NCBI GenBank assembly: GCA_965262505.1
Contig: CBDHFM010000030.1
Span: 2,542,001-2,606,000 of the forward strand
DNA length: 64,000 nucleotides
Source: JACPPO01 sp965262505
Lineage (GTDB): Bacteria > Acidobacteriota > Vicinamibacteria > Vicinamibacterales > UBA2999
Direction: 5' to 3'
The translations under genes and the position numbers were made by a program. Positions 36,271 to 47,680 of the stretch are shown piece after piece (within the stretch, counting starts at the first letter, position 1; each line of letters opens with the position of its first letter). Below the pieces are notes generated by a model. That model saw nothing but the letters and a program-made list of their open reading frames with translations. It had not been told where the DNA came from and did no database searches.

Positions 36271-36837
36271 ATGCCTTATACATTGAACGTCAACGGAAGG
36301 TCGGCAACGGTCGATGTGCCGGCCGACATGCCCCTGTTGTGGGTGATTCGCGATGTCCTGAACCTGAAAGGCACGAAGTTCGGGTGCGGCATCGGACAGT
36401 GCGGCGCCTGCACCGTGCACCTGCGCGGCCGCGCCGTTCGCGCGTGTCAGACGCCGGTATCGGCGGCGGCCGACGCGCCCGTCACGACGCTGGAAGGGCT
36501 GTCGGCGGATGGCACCCACCCGCTGCAACTGGCGTGGCAGGCGATCGATGTGCCGCAGTGCGGCTATTGCCAGGCCGGTCAGATCATGTCTGCCGCCGCG
36601 CTCCTGGCGACGACACCGCAGCCGACCGACGCCGATATCGACCGCGCGATGAACGGCAACCTGTGCCGCTGCGGAACATATCTGCGGATTCGCGAGGCTA
36701 TTCACATCGCCGCCTCGACGCTACCGGGGGGGGCCGCGTCGCAAACCGCCAGCGGTAGCGCGTCCGGCGGGACGGTCCGCGAAGCGGACCGTCTAACCAG
36801 CACTGGCTTGTCGGGTCGCGTCGCGACCCGACGCTAA
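36271..36837 (+). CDS. 2Fe-2S subunit of a second isoquinoline oxidoreductase-like enzyme
   Basis: 188 residues from ATG 36271. Clusters: TKFGCGIGQCGACTVHLRGR with RACQTP, then PQCGYCQAGQIM and NLCRCGTYLRI. The conserved domain ends near residue 152; the last 35 codons (from about LPGGAAS) are a low-complexity tail encoded by two perfect hairpins (36771-36793 and 36810-36832), not family sequence. The molybdopterin subunit follows 10 bp after the stop. Confidence 0.88.
   Translation: MPYTLNVNGRSATVDVPADMPLLWVIRDVLNLKGTKFGCGIGQCGACTVHLRGRAVRACQTPVSAAADAPVTTLEGLSADGTHPLQLAWQAIDVPQCGYCQAGQIMSAAALLATTPQPTDADIDRAMNGNLCRCGTYLRIREAIHIAASTLPGGAASQTASGSASGGTVREADRLTSTGLSGRVATRR
36771..36793. repeat. 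Perfect hairpin 1 in the 3' end of the 2Fe-2S gene
   Basis: GACGGTCCGC, loop GAA, GCGGACCGTC: a 10-bp perfect stem. It is read through as codons of the upstream gene. Together with hairpin 2 it looks like an inserted REP-type pair. Confidence 0.8.
36810..36832. repeat. Perfect hairpin 2 in the 3' end of the 2Fe-2S gene
   Basis: GTCGGGTCGC, loop GTC, GCGACCCGAC: a second 10-bp perfect stem 16 bases after the first. No T-run follows, and the next gene starts 15 bp later, so it is unlikely to be a simple terminator; it might lower or balance expression of the large subunit. Confidence 0.8.
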
Positions 36838-36847
36838 GGAGGACGCC

Positions 36848-39061
36848 ATGGGAACCATGCTGCTCGACCGTCGCGCCTTCCTTCATGTGACCGCGCTCGC
36901 CGGCGGCGGGATGCTCGTCGCCGCCTATGTGGATCCGCTGACGGGCCTGCTCGCCCAGAGGCGGCGTGACCCTGGGACGTTCGTGCCGAACGCCTTCGTC
37001 AAGATCACGCCAGACAACGTCGTGACCATCATGTCGAAGAACCCCGAGATCGGGCAGGGGGTCAAGACCTCGCTGCCGATGCTGATTGCCGAGGAGCTCG
37101 AGGTGCCCTGGGATGACGTCCGGATCGAGCAGGCCGACCTCGATCCGACGAAGTACGGCCGGCAGAACGCCGGAGGAAGCACCGCCACGCCCACCAACTA
37201 CGAGCCGCTGCGCCGGGTCGGCGCGGCCGTCCGGCAGATGTTCGTGGCCGCCGGAGCGCAGTCGTGGAGCGTCCCGGTCGCCGAGTGCTACGCGGCCAGC
37301 GCGGCCGTGCATCACCGGCCGACGGGACGATCGATGACCTACGGGCAGCTTGCAGCCACCGCCGCCACACTCACGCCGCCAGACATGGCAACCGTGCCGC
37401 TCAAAGCGGCGGCGAACTTCACGATCATCGGCGAGCCCAAGGCCGGCGTCGACAACTTCGCCATCGTGACCGGCCAACCCACCTTCGGCATCGACTTCAC
37501 GCTGCCCGGCATGTTGTGGGCGGTGTACGAGAAGTGCCCAGTGTACGGTGGCACGGTGGTCAACGCCAACCTGGACGAGGTCAGGGCGCTGCCGGGGGTC
37601 CGCCACGCGTTCGCGGTGCGGGGGACGACCGATACCCGGGGGCTGATGCCGGGCGTGGCCATCGTCGCCGACAGCTGGTGGCAGGCGCAGAGCGCGCGTC
37701 GCCGGCTGCAGGTGACCTGGAACGAGGGACCGACGGCGGAGCAGAGCAGCGAAGGCTTCGCCCGGCAGGCGCAGGCGCTCTCGACGGCGACCCCGTCGTT
37801 TCCGCTGCGCGTGACCGGCGACGTCGACCAGGCGCTCGAGGGCGCGGCCAGCGTCGTCGAGGCGGCGTACTCGTACCCCTTTATTTCGCACGCGCCGCTC
37901 GAGCCGCAAAACTGCACCGCGCACTACCGCGACGGCAGGATGGAGATTTGGGCGCCGACGCAAACGCCGCAGGGGGGGCGGCAGCTCGTCTCGACAGCCC
38001 TGGACATCCCGCAGGAGAACATCACGATTCATATCCAGCGGGCGGGCGGAGGCTTCGGCCGGCGGCTGACCAACGACTACATGGGGGAGGCGGCAGCCAT
38101 CACCAAGGAGATCGGCGTTCCCGTCAAGGTGCTGTGGACGCGCGAGGACGACATGCGCCACGATCACTACCGGCCTGGAGGATTCCATTTCCTCAAGGCC
38201 GGCGTGGACGGTTCGGGCAAGCTCATCGCGTGGCGTAACCACTTCGTGAGCTTTGGCGACAACGAGCGTGGCGCGCAGGGCTTCTCGAATTCCGCCAACA
38301 TCAACGCCGTCGAGTTCCCGGCGCGGTTCGTGCCGAACTTCGACTTCCAGGCGACGCTCATGCCGCTTGGGGTACCGACGGGCGCTCTACGTGCCCCGCG
38401 CAGCAACGCCTTCTCGTGGGCGTTCCAGTCCTTCATCGACGAGCTGGCGCAGGCGGCCGGCAAGGATCCGATTCAGTTCCGGCTCGATCTGCTCTCCGGT
38501 ACCGAGATGGCGCAGCCGGAGCAGGGCGGCGACGGTTTCGACGCGTCGCGCATGCGCGGCGTGCTCGAGCTGATTCGCGAGAGGTCTGGATGGGGGACGC
38601 GGCGTCTGCCTGCGCGCACCGCGATGGGGGTGGCGTTCCAGTACAGCCACCGGGGGTACTTCGCGAACGTGGCCGAGGTCGCCGTGGACGCGAACGATCG
38701 CGTGAAGATCGAGAGGGTGTGGGTGGTCGGGGACATCGGTCGCCAGATCGTCAACCCCAGTTCGGCGACCAGCGTTTCGCAGGGGGCCGTCATCGAAGGC
38801 ATGAGCCACCTGATGAACTGGGAGATCACCTATTCGGGCGGCAAGGCCGTGCAGGGCAACTTCGACGTGTATCAGCCGACGCGAATGGCGCAGGCGCCGC
38901 CGATCGACGTGCACTTCCTGCTGACGGACAATCCGCCGACCGGGTTGGGGGAGCCGGCGCTCCCGCCGACGCTCGGCGCGATCAGCAACGCGATCGCCGC
39001 CGCCTCCGGGAAGCGGATCCGTATGCTGCCGATCGCGAAGAGCGGCTTCCGGTGGGCGTGA
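36848..39061 (+). CDS. Molybdopterin subunit, isoquinoline 1-oxidoreductase-like, second set
   Basis: 737 residues with a Tat-type leader (LLDRRAFLHVTALAGGGMLVA). Motifs: SKNPEIGQGVKTSLPMLIAE, HIQRAGGGFGRRLTNDYMGE, LMPLGVPTGALRAPRSNAFS and the C-terminal GLGEPALPPTLGAISNAIAA, whose Glu is the Mo-site base. Domain order equals IorB: the Mo domains in one chain. Encoded with its own 2Fe-2S subunit; not close in sequence to the 18898 enzyme, so substrates probably differ. Its stop overlaps the following HemD-like gene (GTGA). Confidence 0.88.
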   Translation: MGTMLLDRRAFLHVTALAGGGMLVAAYVDPLTGLLAQRRRDPGTFVPNAFVKITPDNVVTIMSKNPEIGQGVKTSLPMLIAEELEVPWDDVRIEQADLDPTKYGRQNAGGSTATPTNYEPLRRVGAAVRQMFVAAGAQSWSVPVAECYAASAAVHHRPTGRSMTYGQLAATAATLTPPDMATVPLKAAANFTIIGEPKAGVDNFAIVTGQPTFGIDFTLPGMLWAVYEKCPVYGGTVVNANLDEVRALPGVRHAFAVRGTTDTRGLMPGVAIVADSWWQAQSARRRLQVTWNEGPTAEQSSEGFARQAQALSTATPSFPLRVTGDVDQALEGAASVVEAAYSYPFISHAPLEPQNCTAHYRDGRMEIWAPTQTPQGGRQLVSTALDIPQENITIHIQRAGGGFGRRLTNDYMGEAAAITKEIGVPVKVLWTREDDMRHDHYRPGGFHFLKAGVDGSGKLIAWRNHFVSFGDNERGAQGFSNSANINAVEFPARFVPNFDFQATLMPLGVPTGALRAPRSNAFSWAFQSFIDELAQAAGKDPIQFRLDLLSGTEMAQPEQGGDGFDASRMRGVLELIRERSGWGTRRLPARTAMGVAFQYSHRGYFANVAEVAVDANDRVKIERVWVVGDIGRQIVNPSSATSVSQGAVIEGMSHLMNWEITYSGGKAVQGNFDVYQPTRMAQAPPIDVHFLLTDNPPTGLGEPALPPTLGAISNAIAAASGKRIRMLPIAKSGFRWA

Positions 39062-39909
39062 GCGAACCGACACCAAGTTTTAACGGACTCACTGTTCTCC
39101 TTCTCGAGAGCCGCCGCAGCCGCGAAATGGCGGCTCTCGTCTCCACCTACGGCGGCCGTCCGGTCGTCGCTCCCGCACTCCGCGAGGTTCCGCTCGAATC
39201 GAGTCCCGAGGCTCTCGTGTTCGCCGACGCCCTCGTGCGTGGCGAGTTCGACTGCGTCATCCTGCTGACCGGTGTCGGCACGCGCGCGCTCGTCGACGTC
39301 GTCGAGCGCGCGGGGTCCCGCGAGGCCTTCGTGGACGCCCTGGCGAAGACGAAGGTGGTGGCGCGCGGCCCCAAGCCGCTTGCGGTGCTTCGCGAGTTGA
39401 ACGTCCCGGCGTGGGTGGCCGCGCCGGAGCCCAACACGTGGCGCGAGCTGCTGGCGGCCCTCGATGCCACCGGCACGTCGTTCGATGGACTGCGGGTCGC
39501 GGTCCAGGAGTACGGCGTGTCGAATCCCGATCTACTGCAGGGGCTGGAGACGCGCGGAGCCCGAGTGACGCGCGTCCCAGTGTACCGCTGGGCGCTGCCT
39601 GAGGATGTCGCGCCGTTGCGGTCGGCGGTCTCGTCCGTGGCGGGGGGTGAGATCGACATCGTCATCGTCACGACCGCCACGCAGGCCGTCCACCTGTTTC
39701 AGGTTGCGGAGACGATGGGCCAGGCGAACGCCGTTCGCGAGGGCCTTCGCCGAACGGTCGTCGCCTCGATCGGCCCAACCACGACCGAGGCGCTGAGGCA
39801 CCAGGACGTCGCTGTCGATCTCGAAGCCTCCCGTCCCAAGATGGGCTTCCTCGTGCGGGAAGCCGCCGCGCGCAGCGGGGAGTTGCTGCAAGCGAAACGC
39901 GACGCGTAG
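39058..39909 (+). CDS. Uroporphyrinogen-III synthase (HemD)-like protein
   Basis: 283 residues from GTG 39058, overlapping the previous stop by 4 bp. TVLLLESRRSREMAALVSTY, CVILLTGVGTRALVDVVERA, VVARGPKPLAVLRE, VAVQEYGVSNPDLLQGLETR and VASIGPTTTEALRH follow the two-lobed HemD fold. HemD closes hydroxymethylbilane to uroporphyrinogen III. Finding it coupled to a molybdenum hydroxylase instead of heme genes is unusual; such stray HemD-like proteins exist in other regulators, so the enzymatic role is likely but not certain. Confidence 0.78.
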   Translation: MSEPTPSFNGLTVLLLESRRSREMAALVSTYGGRPVVAPALREVPLESSPEALVFADALVRGEFDCVILLTGVGTRALVDVVERAGSREAFVDALAKTKVVARGPKPLAVLRELNVPAWVAAPEPNTWRELLAALDATGTSFDGLRVAVQEYGVSNPDLLQGLETRGARVTRVPVYRWALPEDVAPLRSAVSSVAGGEIDIVIVTTATQAVHLFQVAETMGQANAVREGLRRTVVASIGPTTTEALRHQDVAVDLEASRPKMGFLVREAAARSGELLQAKRDA

Positions 39910-39942
39910 TACTGATGTCATCACCTCGTCGCGGGTGGCGCC

Positions 39943-39961
39943 GGGCGGGGCCGCCCCGCCC
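39943..39961. terminator. GC hairpin after the HemD-like gene
   Basis: GGGCGGGGC and GCCCCGCCC form a perfect 9-bp stem around one base, 34 bp downstream of the 39909 stop, in the gap between convergent genes. There is no T-run, so it is only a candidate transcription stop. Confidence 0.4.
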
Positions 39962-39996
39962 GCGCTGCAGGCGCCTCTCTCGTGACAGGTGTTTTT

Positions 39997-40055
39997 GGCG
40001 CCGAGGACGGGTGGGGCTGTCCGCGGACAGGACCCGTCCGGAGGTAATGAAACCG
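39997..40055. repeat. Dispersed hairpin repeat, copy 1
   Basis: A 59-bp unit ending one base before the ompA stop codon. It contains the palindrome CTGTCCGCGGACAG (40017-40030) nested in outer arms GGACGGGT and ACCCGTCC (40005-40039). A second copy with about 51 of 59 identical bases lies at 63722-63780. It is intergenic in both places, which fits a REP/BIME-like family or a shared terminator. Confidence 0.75.
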
Positions 40056-40856
40056 CTACTCGACGCGCACCAGTTCCACGCGGCGGTTCTGCTGCCGGCC
40101 CTGCTCGTCGGCGTTGTCGGCGACAGGCTGATCCGGGCCGAAGCCGCGTGGCACGAGCCGGTTCGCCTCCACGCCGTAGAGGCCCAGCGCCGCGGCCACC
40201 GATTGCGCCCGCTCGAGGGATAACTGGCGGTTGCGCTCGGCGGAGCCGGTCGAGTCGGTGTGGCCCTGGACCTCGATGCGCAAGCCCGGATTGGCCTTGA
40301 GCACCTCTGCCACGGTGTCGATCACCTCGCCGCTGCCCGGCCGCAGGTCCGCCCGATTGACGTCGAACAGGATGCCGTAGATGGCCACCTTGCCGTCGCG
40401 GGTGAGGGCCTCGAACATGGCGACGGCGTCGAACTCAAGGCTCAGGTCGAGCCCGGCCTCGTCGACGATTTCGAGTTCATACGCGCCGTTCGCACGCGTG
40501 TCGAGGATGGCCCAGGTCGTGCCGCCCCCGCGGCTCACGATCCTAAAGCGCAGCCGTGTGCCGCTTCTGTCGAGGACCTCGCCGCCCACGCGCTCCGCTT
40601 CGGCGGCGTAGTTGGCCATGATTTCGTCTCGACTCGTGTCGCGATTATCGAGCTGGTACTCGAGATGCCAGAACTTTCCCTCCGCCGTTTCGTCAATAGT
40701 CTTTCCGTCCAATCGGTACCGCACCAGCAGCTGGCCGAAGTCGTCGGCACGTGACGCGTCCTCGACCAGGGTGGCGCCATTCATGGGCTTGACGACCGGG
40801 TGCTCGGGCAACTCGTCCGGGGCGTCCTGCGCCGACGCCGGTGCCATCAGACCTAG
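40056..40856 (-). pseudogene. OmpA-family outer-membrane protein, body of gene
   Basis: The mature protein is complete: after ...GLMAPASAQDAPDELPEHPV comes a unique N-terminal domain of about 140 residues and a C-terminal OmpA domain (IYGILFDVNRADLRPGSG, LRIEVQGHTDSTGSAERNRQ, LSLERAQSVAAALG, RVELVRVE) that binds peptidoglycan. The first 18 codons of its signal peptide lie 5.8 kb away at 46649-46702, beyond four stacked ISs. Joining across the CTAG gives a 284-residue protein with a normal leader. As it stands, any product starting at the internal ATG near 40847 would lack export, so the gene is judged inactive. Confidence 0.88.
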
Positions 40857-42281
<1,425 letters not shown>

Positions 42282-42285
42282 CTAG

Positions 42286-43747
42286 CAGCCCGTGGTGAAA
42301 GTCGAGATTAGGGATCGACACGATCGATCCCGCGTACTACACTGCCGCGCATGGCCATGGGGAAACGCCGTCGCCGTGCGGGGCAGAAGACGATGTGGGT
42401 GGCGAGCGCCGATCTGCCGCAGAGCGCGGGGCACCCGTTTTACCAGCGACTGAATCGCGTTCTCGACGACGCGGGCTTTGACGCGTTCGTCGAGGCGCAG
42501 TGCGCCAAGTTCTATGCCGACGGGGTCGGCCGACCGAGCTTGGCGCCGGGCCGCTACTTCCGGCTGTTGCTGCTCGGCTACTTTGAAGGCCTGGACTCGG
42601 AGCGCGCGATCGCGTGGCGCGCCGCCGACTCGCTGAGCATCCGCCACTTTCTGGACTTCGAGCTGCACGAGGCGCCGCCGGACCATTCGACGCTGTCGCG
42701 CGCGCGGCGGTTGATCGATGTGGAGACGCACCAAGCAGTATTTACGTGGGTGCTGCAGCAGCTGGCCGACGCGCAGCTCGTGCTGGGGCGGACGCTCGGC
42801 ATCGATGCGACGACGCTGGAGGCCAATGCGGCGATGCGGAGCATCGTGCGCCGGGACACGGGCAAGGAGTACGAGGCGTGGCTGACCCAGCTCGCCGAGG
42901 CGTCCGGGATCGCCACCCCGACCCGCGCCGAGCTGGCCCGGTTTGATCGGAAGCGCAAGAAGAAGGGGTCCAACGACGACTGGACGCACCCGCAGGATCC
43001 GGACGCGAAGATCACGAAGCTGAAGGACGGGCGCACGCACCTCGCGCACAAAGCCGAGCACGCGGTGGACCTGGAGACGGGCGCGGTCGTCAGCGTCACG
43101 GTGCAGGACGCCGACGACGGGGACACGACGACGATGGTGGAGACCCTCATCACCGCCGCCGAACGACTCGCGGTGGTGGCCGACGCCGGCCTCGCCGAGA
43201 TCGTGGGCGACAAGGGGTATCACAGCAATCAGACGCTGACCGAGTTTGTCGACATCGGGCTGCGCAGCTACATCTCGGAACCGGACCGCGGGCGCCGCAA
43301 CTGGAAGGGGAAGGCCGACGCCCGAGCCGCCGTATATGCCAACCGGCGACGGATTCGGGGCGCCCGCGGGCAACGCCTGTTGCGGCAGCGCGGCGAACGG
43401 CTTGAACGTCCCAATGCCCATCTCTACGAAACCGGAGGAATGCGCCGGGTGCATCTGCGCGGACATCCCAACATCTTGAAACGCGTGTTGGTGCACGTCT
43501 GTGGGTTCAATCTCGGATTGCTCATGCGGCAGCTGACGGGGGTCGGTACGCCGCGGAGCCTCCAAGGCCGCGCGGCAGCCGTGCTGGAGGCCCTGACCGC
43601 TGCTCTCAGCCGCCTCTGGACTCTCGCAGCGCCTTCCTGGCCGCTCGATGCGCCAGACCGGCCGAATTCGTCGAGTATCGACGCTCGGACGCGGTGTCAC
43701 GAACTCCTATCCATCGATTCGCGAATCGGTGCTTCTGCCACGGGCTG
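42286..43747 (+). mobile_element. IS1182-like insertion sequence, copy B
   Basis: 1,462 bp between CTAG 42282-42285 and CTAG 43748-43751, with ends CAGCCCGTGGTGAAAG and (complement) CAGCCCGTGGCAGAAG. Same group as 21820-23286 but a different element. It lies exactly between two inverted IS701 copies. Confidence 0.9.
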
Positions 43748-43751
43748 CTAG
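42351..43751 (+). CDS. IS1182-like transposase, copy B
   Basis: 466 residues, homologous throughout to the one at 21830: GHPFYQRLNRVLDDAGFDAF, GRPSLAPGRYFRLLLLGYFE, LGIDATTLEANAAMRSIVRR, GDKGYHSNQT, LERPNAHLYETGGMRRVHLR. The C-terminus has no stop inside the element: the frame runs to the very end and the TAG stop (43749-43751) is made by the flanking CTAG. The same stop would be supplied at any CTAG target. Confidence 0.87.
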   Translation: MAMGKRRRRAGQKTMWVASADLPQSAGHPFYQRLNRVLDDAGFDAFVEAQCAKFYADGVGRPSLAPGRYFRLLLLGYFEGLDSERAIAWRAADSLSIRHFLDFELHEAPPDHSTLSRARRLIDVETHQAVFTWVLQQLADAQLVLGRTLGIDATTLEANAAMRSIVRRDTGKEYEAWLTQLAEASGIATPTRAELARFDRKRKKKGSNDDWTHPQDPDAKITKLKDGRTHLAHKAEHAVDLETGAVVSVTVQDADDGDTTTMVETLITAAERLAVVADAGLAEIVGDKGYHSNQTLTEFVDIGLRSYISEPDRGRRNWKGKADARAAVYANRRRIRGARGQRLLRQRGERLERPNAHLYETGGMRRVHLRGHPNILKRVLVHVCGFNLGLLMRQLTGVGTPRSLQGRAAAVLEALTAALSRLWTLAAPSWPLDAPDRPNSSSIDARTRCHELLSIDSRIGASATGC

Positions 43752-45176
<1,425 letters not shown>

Positions 45177-45179
45177 CTA

Positions 45180-46645
45180 GTACCTCGCCGCAGTGGATCT
45201 GACCGGTTCACGCGGCGGCTTTGGCCCGACCAGCGGGTTGCGGATACACACGGCCGAGCTTTTCGCGAGCACGGTCGACTGTAAACATCCAGTGGATGCG
45301 CGCCTTCTCGTCATTGCGCCGTTGCTCCCATGCCGCGATCTCCTTGATGAGGATCGCCTTGGCAGGGATCCGACGATCGAGGCACTGCTTGACCATCACG
45401 CCGATTTCGATCTCGACCATGTTGAGCCAGCTGGCGTGTTTCGGCGTGAAGTGAAACTCGAGCCGACGGAGAATCCGTCGTGCCTCGGCGGGATCGAAGG
45501 CGTGGTAGAGCGCTGCCGCTGAATGTGCCGAAAGATTGTCGAGCACCACACGGATCCGTTCGGCCTCCGGGTAGTGCTCATCGACGAGATCGCGCATGCA
45601 CTCTGCGAAGTCGACGCACGTGCGTTGGTCGGTGACCTTGGCATGTCGCCAGGAGCGATTCACGTCTACGAACATGAAGACATTCGCCGTGCCGTTGCGC
45701 ACGTACTCGTAGTCGACTCGTCTGGGCTTCCCGGGCTTGGCCCGAATCGGGACACGCGCTTCGCCGATCAGTTGCCGGGGTGTTTCATCGAAGCCGACGA
45801 CCGGTCGCCGCGGATCCGGCGGCTCGGCGTAGAGATCGAGGACGTCTTCCATTCGCGCCACGTACTCGGCGTTGACCGTCGGAATGCACCACATCTTCTC
45901 CTGCCACGGCTTCAGCGCCATCTCGGCAAGCCGGCGACCCACCGTGTCGCCCGACAGGGCCTCGTGCGAGGTGAGTCGCACCATCTCGCGGGCCAGGAGA
46001 TCCAGTGTCCATCGCGCACGCCCGGAGGGTGGATGTGAGCAAGCGACCGCGACCAGGAGGGCTTCATCGCTGGCGCCGAGCTTGCGCGGCGCGCCGGGAC
46101 GGGGCACTTCGCGGAGCGCTCGGTCCAGTCCTTCCTCGACGAAGCGTTGCTTGGTCCGGTACACGGTCGACGTGCCGACACCAACGTTGAGCGCGATCAT
46201 CTCGTCGGTGGATGTGGCGTCCGCGGCGAGGAGAATCTGCGCCCGCTTGATCTTGCGAACCGCCCCCTGGCCGCCGCTCACAAGCGCCTGAAGCTGTTGC
46301 TGTTCATCGTAGGTCAGCGTGATGCGATAGCGTATGTGCATGGACATCTTGGATCACCTTCCCGATCCCGTGTCCAGCCGTTCATCACCGAGATTCACCC
46401 AGAAGCAGGGCCAGTACCTAGCCTTCCTCTACACGTACACGCTCCTTCACCGAACGCCACCGGCCGAAGCGGACTTCCAACGGTTCTTTCAGGTCACGCC
46501 CCCGGCCGTCCACCACATGACCGTCGAGCTTGAGCGGCGCGGTCTGATCAGTCGGGTTCCACGCCAACCCCGGACGATCAAGCTGTTGTTGTCGGCAGAG
46601 GAACTACCCTCGTTGCAACCGATCAAAACCACTGCGGCAAGGTAC
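45180..46645 (-). mobile_element. IS630-family insertion sequence with accessory gene
   Basis: 1,466 bp with ends GTACCTCGCCGCAGTGG and (complement) GTACCTTGCCGCAGTGG. Flanks read CTA on the left (45177-45179) and TAG on the right (46646-46648): insertion into CTAG with duplication of TA, the known IS630 target mode. Because the element begins with G and ends with C, CTAG is recreated at both junctions. It carries a transposase (minus) and a divergent small winged-helix gene (plus). Confidence 0.88.
45208..46347 (-). CDS. IS630-family transposase
   Basis: 379 residues (start at 46347 or the Met at 46341). N-terminal HTH domains (KIKRAQILLAADATSTDEMI, VGTSTVYRTKQRFVEEGLDR), HTH_32-like GRARWTLDLLAREMVRLT, and the DDE core: VVGFDETPRQLIGEARVPIR (Asp), RIRVVLDNLSAHSAAALYHA (Asp), FTPKHASWLNMVEIEIGVMV (Glu). 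Apparently intact. Confidence 0.93.
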   Translation of the reverse strand: MSMHIRYRITLTYDEQQQLQALVSGGQGAVRKIKRAQILLAADATSTDEMIALNVGVGTSTVYRTKQRFVEEGLDRALREVPRPGAPRKLGASDEALLVAVACSHPPSGRARWTLDLLAREMVRLTSHEALSGDTVGRRLAEMALKPWQEKMWCIPTVNAEYVARMEDVLDLYAEPPDPRRPVVGFDETPRQLIGEARVPIRAKPGKPRRVDYEYVRNGTANVFMFVDVNRSWRHAKVTDQRTCVDFAECMRDLVDEHYPEAERIRVVLDNLSAHSAAALYHAFDPAEARRILRRLEFHFTPKHASWLNMVEIEIGVMVKQCLDRRIPAKAILIKEIAAWEQRRNDEKARIHWMFTVDRAREKLGRVYPQPAGRAKAAA

Positions 46646-46648
46646 TAG
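46370..46648 (+). CDS. LexA-like winged-helix accessory protein of the IS630 element
   Basis: About 92 residues from GTG 46370; ATG codons at 46334 and 46340 would overlap the transposase start. RFTQKQGQYLAFLYTYTLLH then FFQVTPPAVHHMTVELERRG and LISRVPRQPRTIKLLL form a winged helix like the LexA N-terminal domain. It is inside the IS and head-to-head with the transposase, so a role in repressing transposase expression is plausible. Its stop TAG (46646-46648) is formed from the target CTAG, not from the element. Confidence 0.65.
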   Translation: MSSRSSPRFTQKQGQYLAFLYTYTLLHRTPPAEADFQRFFQVTPPAVHHMTVELERRGLISRVPRQPRTIKLLLSAEELPSLQPIKTTAARY

Positions 46649-46702
46649 GGCCAGCATGCCGGCGGCCAATGTGGAGAACGCGACGCGGTAATAACGAATC
46701 AT
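46645..46702 (-). pseudogene. OmpA-family protein, displaced signal-peptide codons
   Basis: From ATG 46702 the minus strand reads MIRYYRVAFSTLAAGMLAL and reaches the CTAG at 46645-46648; continuing from 40856 it reads GLMAPASAQDAP. Together they form a perfect signal peptide with an ASA-Q cleavage site. The ATG overlaps the TGA of the upstream secreted-protein gene (ATGA), so both were one operon. The present transcript would enter the IS630 element after 18 codons. Confidence 0.85.
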
Positions 46703-47523
46703 TGAAGGCTCCCATCGGGGTTGAAGATCTCGCCAATCGTTAGAGTTGTCTCACGGCGATAGGTCTGCCCCAGGACCCGGCCGCCGACATCACTCACCGC
46801 CGTGAGGACGTCGGTCTGCTGATCGTATTCGAGCGTCATGGTCAGCTTACCGATGGACATGCTCGCGCAGTTGTTGCACGTGACGTCGACGTCGGCGCCC
46901 GGGCACCGGATGGCGATTGGCACCATGTCGGTGCGGAAGTTCGCCCGCAGCGTGAACGGCCCGACCGGCTGGGACGGTGAGCCGCCGCTGCTTTGCACGT
47001 AGATGTCCGAGCGCACGGCGCCGCTGAACACCGCGGACTCCCGGCAGGGCGTCACCCCGAGTCCGGCTGGCAGCGGCGGCAGGGACAAGCCGCAGGTGGG
47101 GGCGGCGGCCGCGCCCTCGATGCAGAACTTCTCGGTGAGCCACTCCTCCTGCGCCATGACGCCTGCGACCGTGGCATCCGACTCGAACACGGCAGCCGGG
47201 AGGATCTGGAGCCTCTTGCCGGCCACGTTGCCGATGAGCGCGTTCGTGCCGAACTGGATCTGCTGGCTCACCAGTATCCAGGTGCCGAGCAGTTCCGAGA
47301 GGTCGGGGACGACGCAGGGGCCAAGGCCGCCGAAGTCGCTGTCATAGAGATAACCGAGATCCCAGCCCATCGAGATCGCGGTGAAGGCCACACCCGGCGA
47401 GCAGGTGGCACTCGATAGCACTCCTTCGTATGGGTTCTGGCCGGCCTGTGCTGGCCGCACCGATCCCAGCGCGAGTACGCTCACCACGACGGCAACCCCA
47501 AGCGCGCGCAAACGGACTGTCAT
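46699..47523 (-). CDS. Secreted protein of unknown function, first gene of the ompA operon
   Basis: 274 residues with a clear signal peptide (RALGVAVVVSVLALGSVRPA, then QAG-QNP). The mature part has about eight cysteines (for example ATCSPG, GPCVVP, KFCIEG, VTCNNCASM), suggesting disulfides in the periplasm or outside. Segments YVQSSGGSPSQPVGPFTLRA and GKLTMTLEYDQQTDVLTAV look beta-rich. No family recognised. Coupled to the OmpA-like gene by a 4-bp overlap, so the two may work together at the envelope. Confidence 0.7.
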   Translation of the reverse strand: MTVRLRALGVAVVVSVLALGSVRPAQAGQNPYEGVLSSATCSPGVAFTAISMGWDLGYLYDSDFGGLGPCVVPDLSELLGTWILVSQQIQFGTNALIGNVAGKRLQILPAAVFESDATVAGVMAQEEWLTEKFCIEGAAAAPTCGLSLPPLPAGLGVTPCRESAVFSGAVRSDIYVQSSGGSPSQPVGPFTLRANFRTDMVPIAIRCPGADVDVTCNNCASMSIGKLTMTLEYDQQTDVLTAVSDVGGRVLGQTYRRETTLTIGEIFNPDGSLQ

Positions 47524-47680
47524 CGGTATCTCCTCGTGGCGCGCGGGAAGCGGTGTGCTCCACGCAGCGGCCGCCTGAGATTGCCTGAAAACCAGGCGAC
47601 GGTCAAGAATAGCGAGGCGCCGCGTCGATGCTGCGGTCCCGGTAGCCGGGGCTTACGCCCCGCCGACGTAAGATCGTCTG

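Noticed and set aside
18213..39061. All three xanthine-oxidase-type sets as one catabolic island
   Set aside because: They are on different strands, separated by unrelated genes and of different subtypes; common purpose cannot be shown.
39943..40055. Riboswitch or structured ncRNA between the HemD-like and OmpA-like genes
   Set aside because: The hairpins sit between convergent gene ends and one recurs as a dispersed repeat; a terminator or REP role is simpler.
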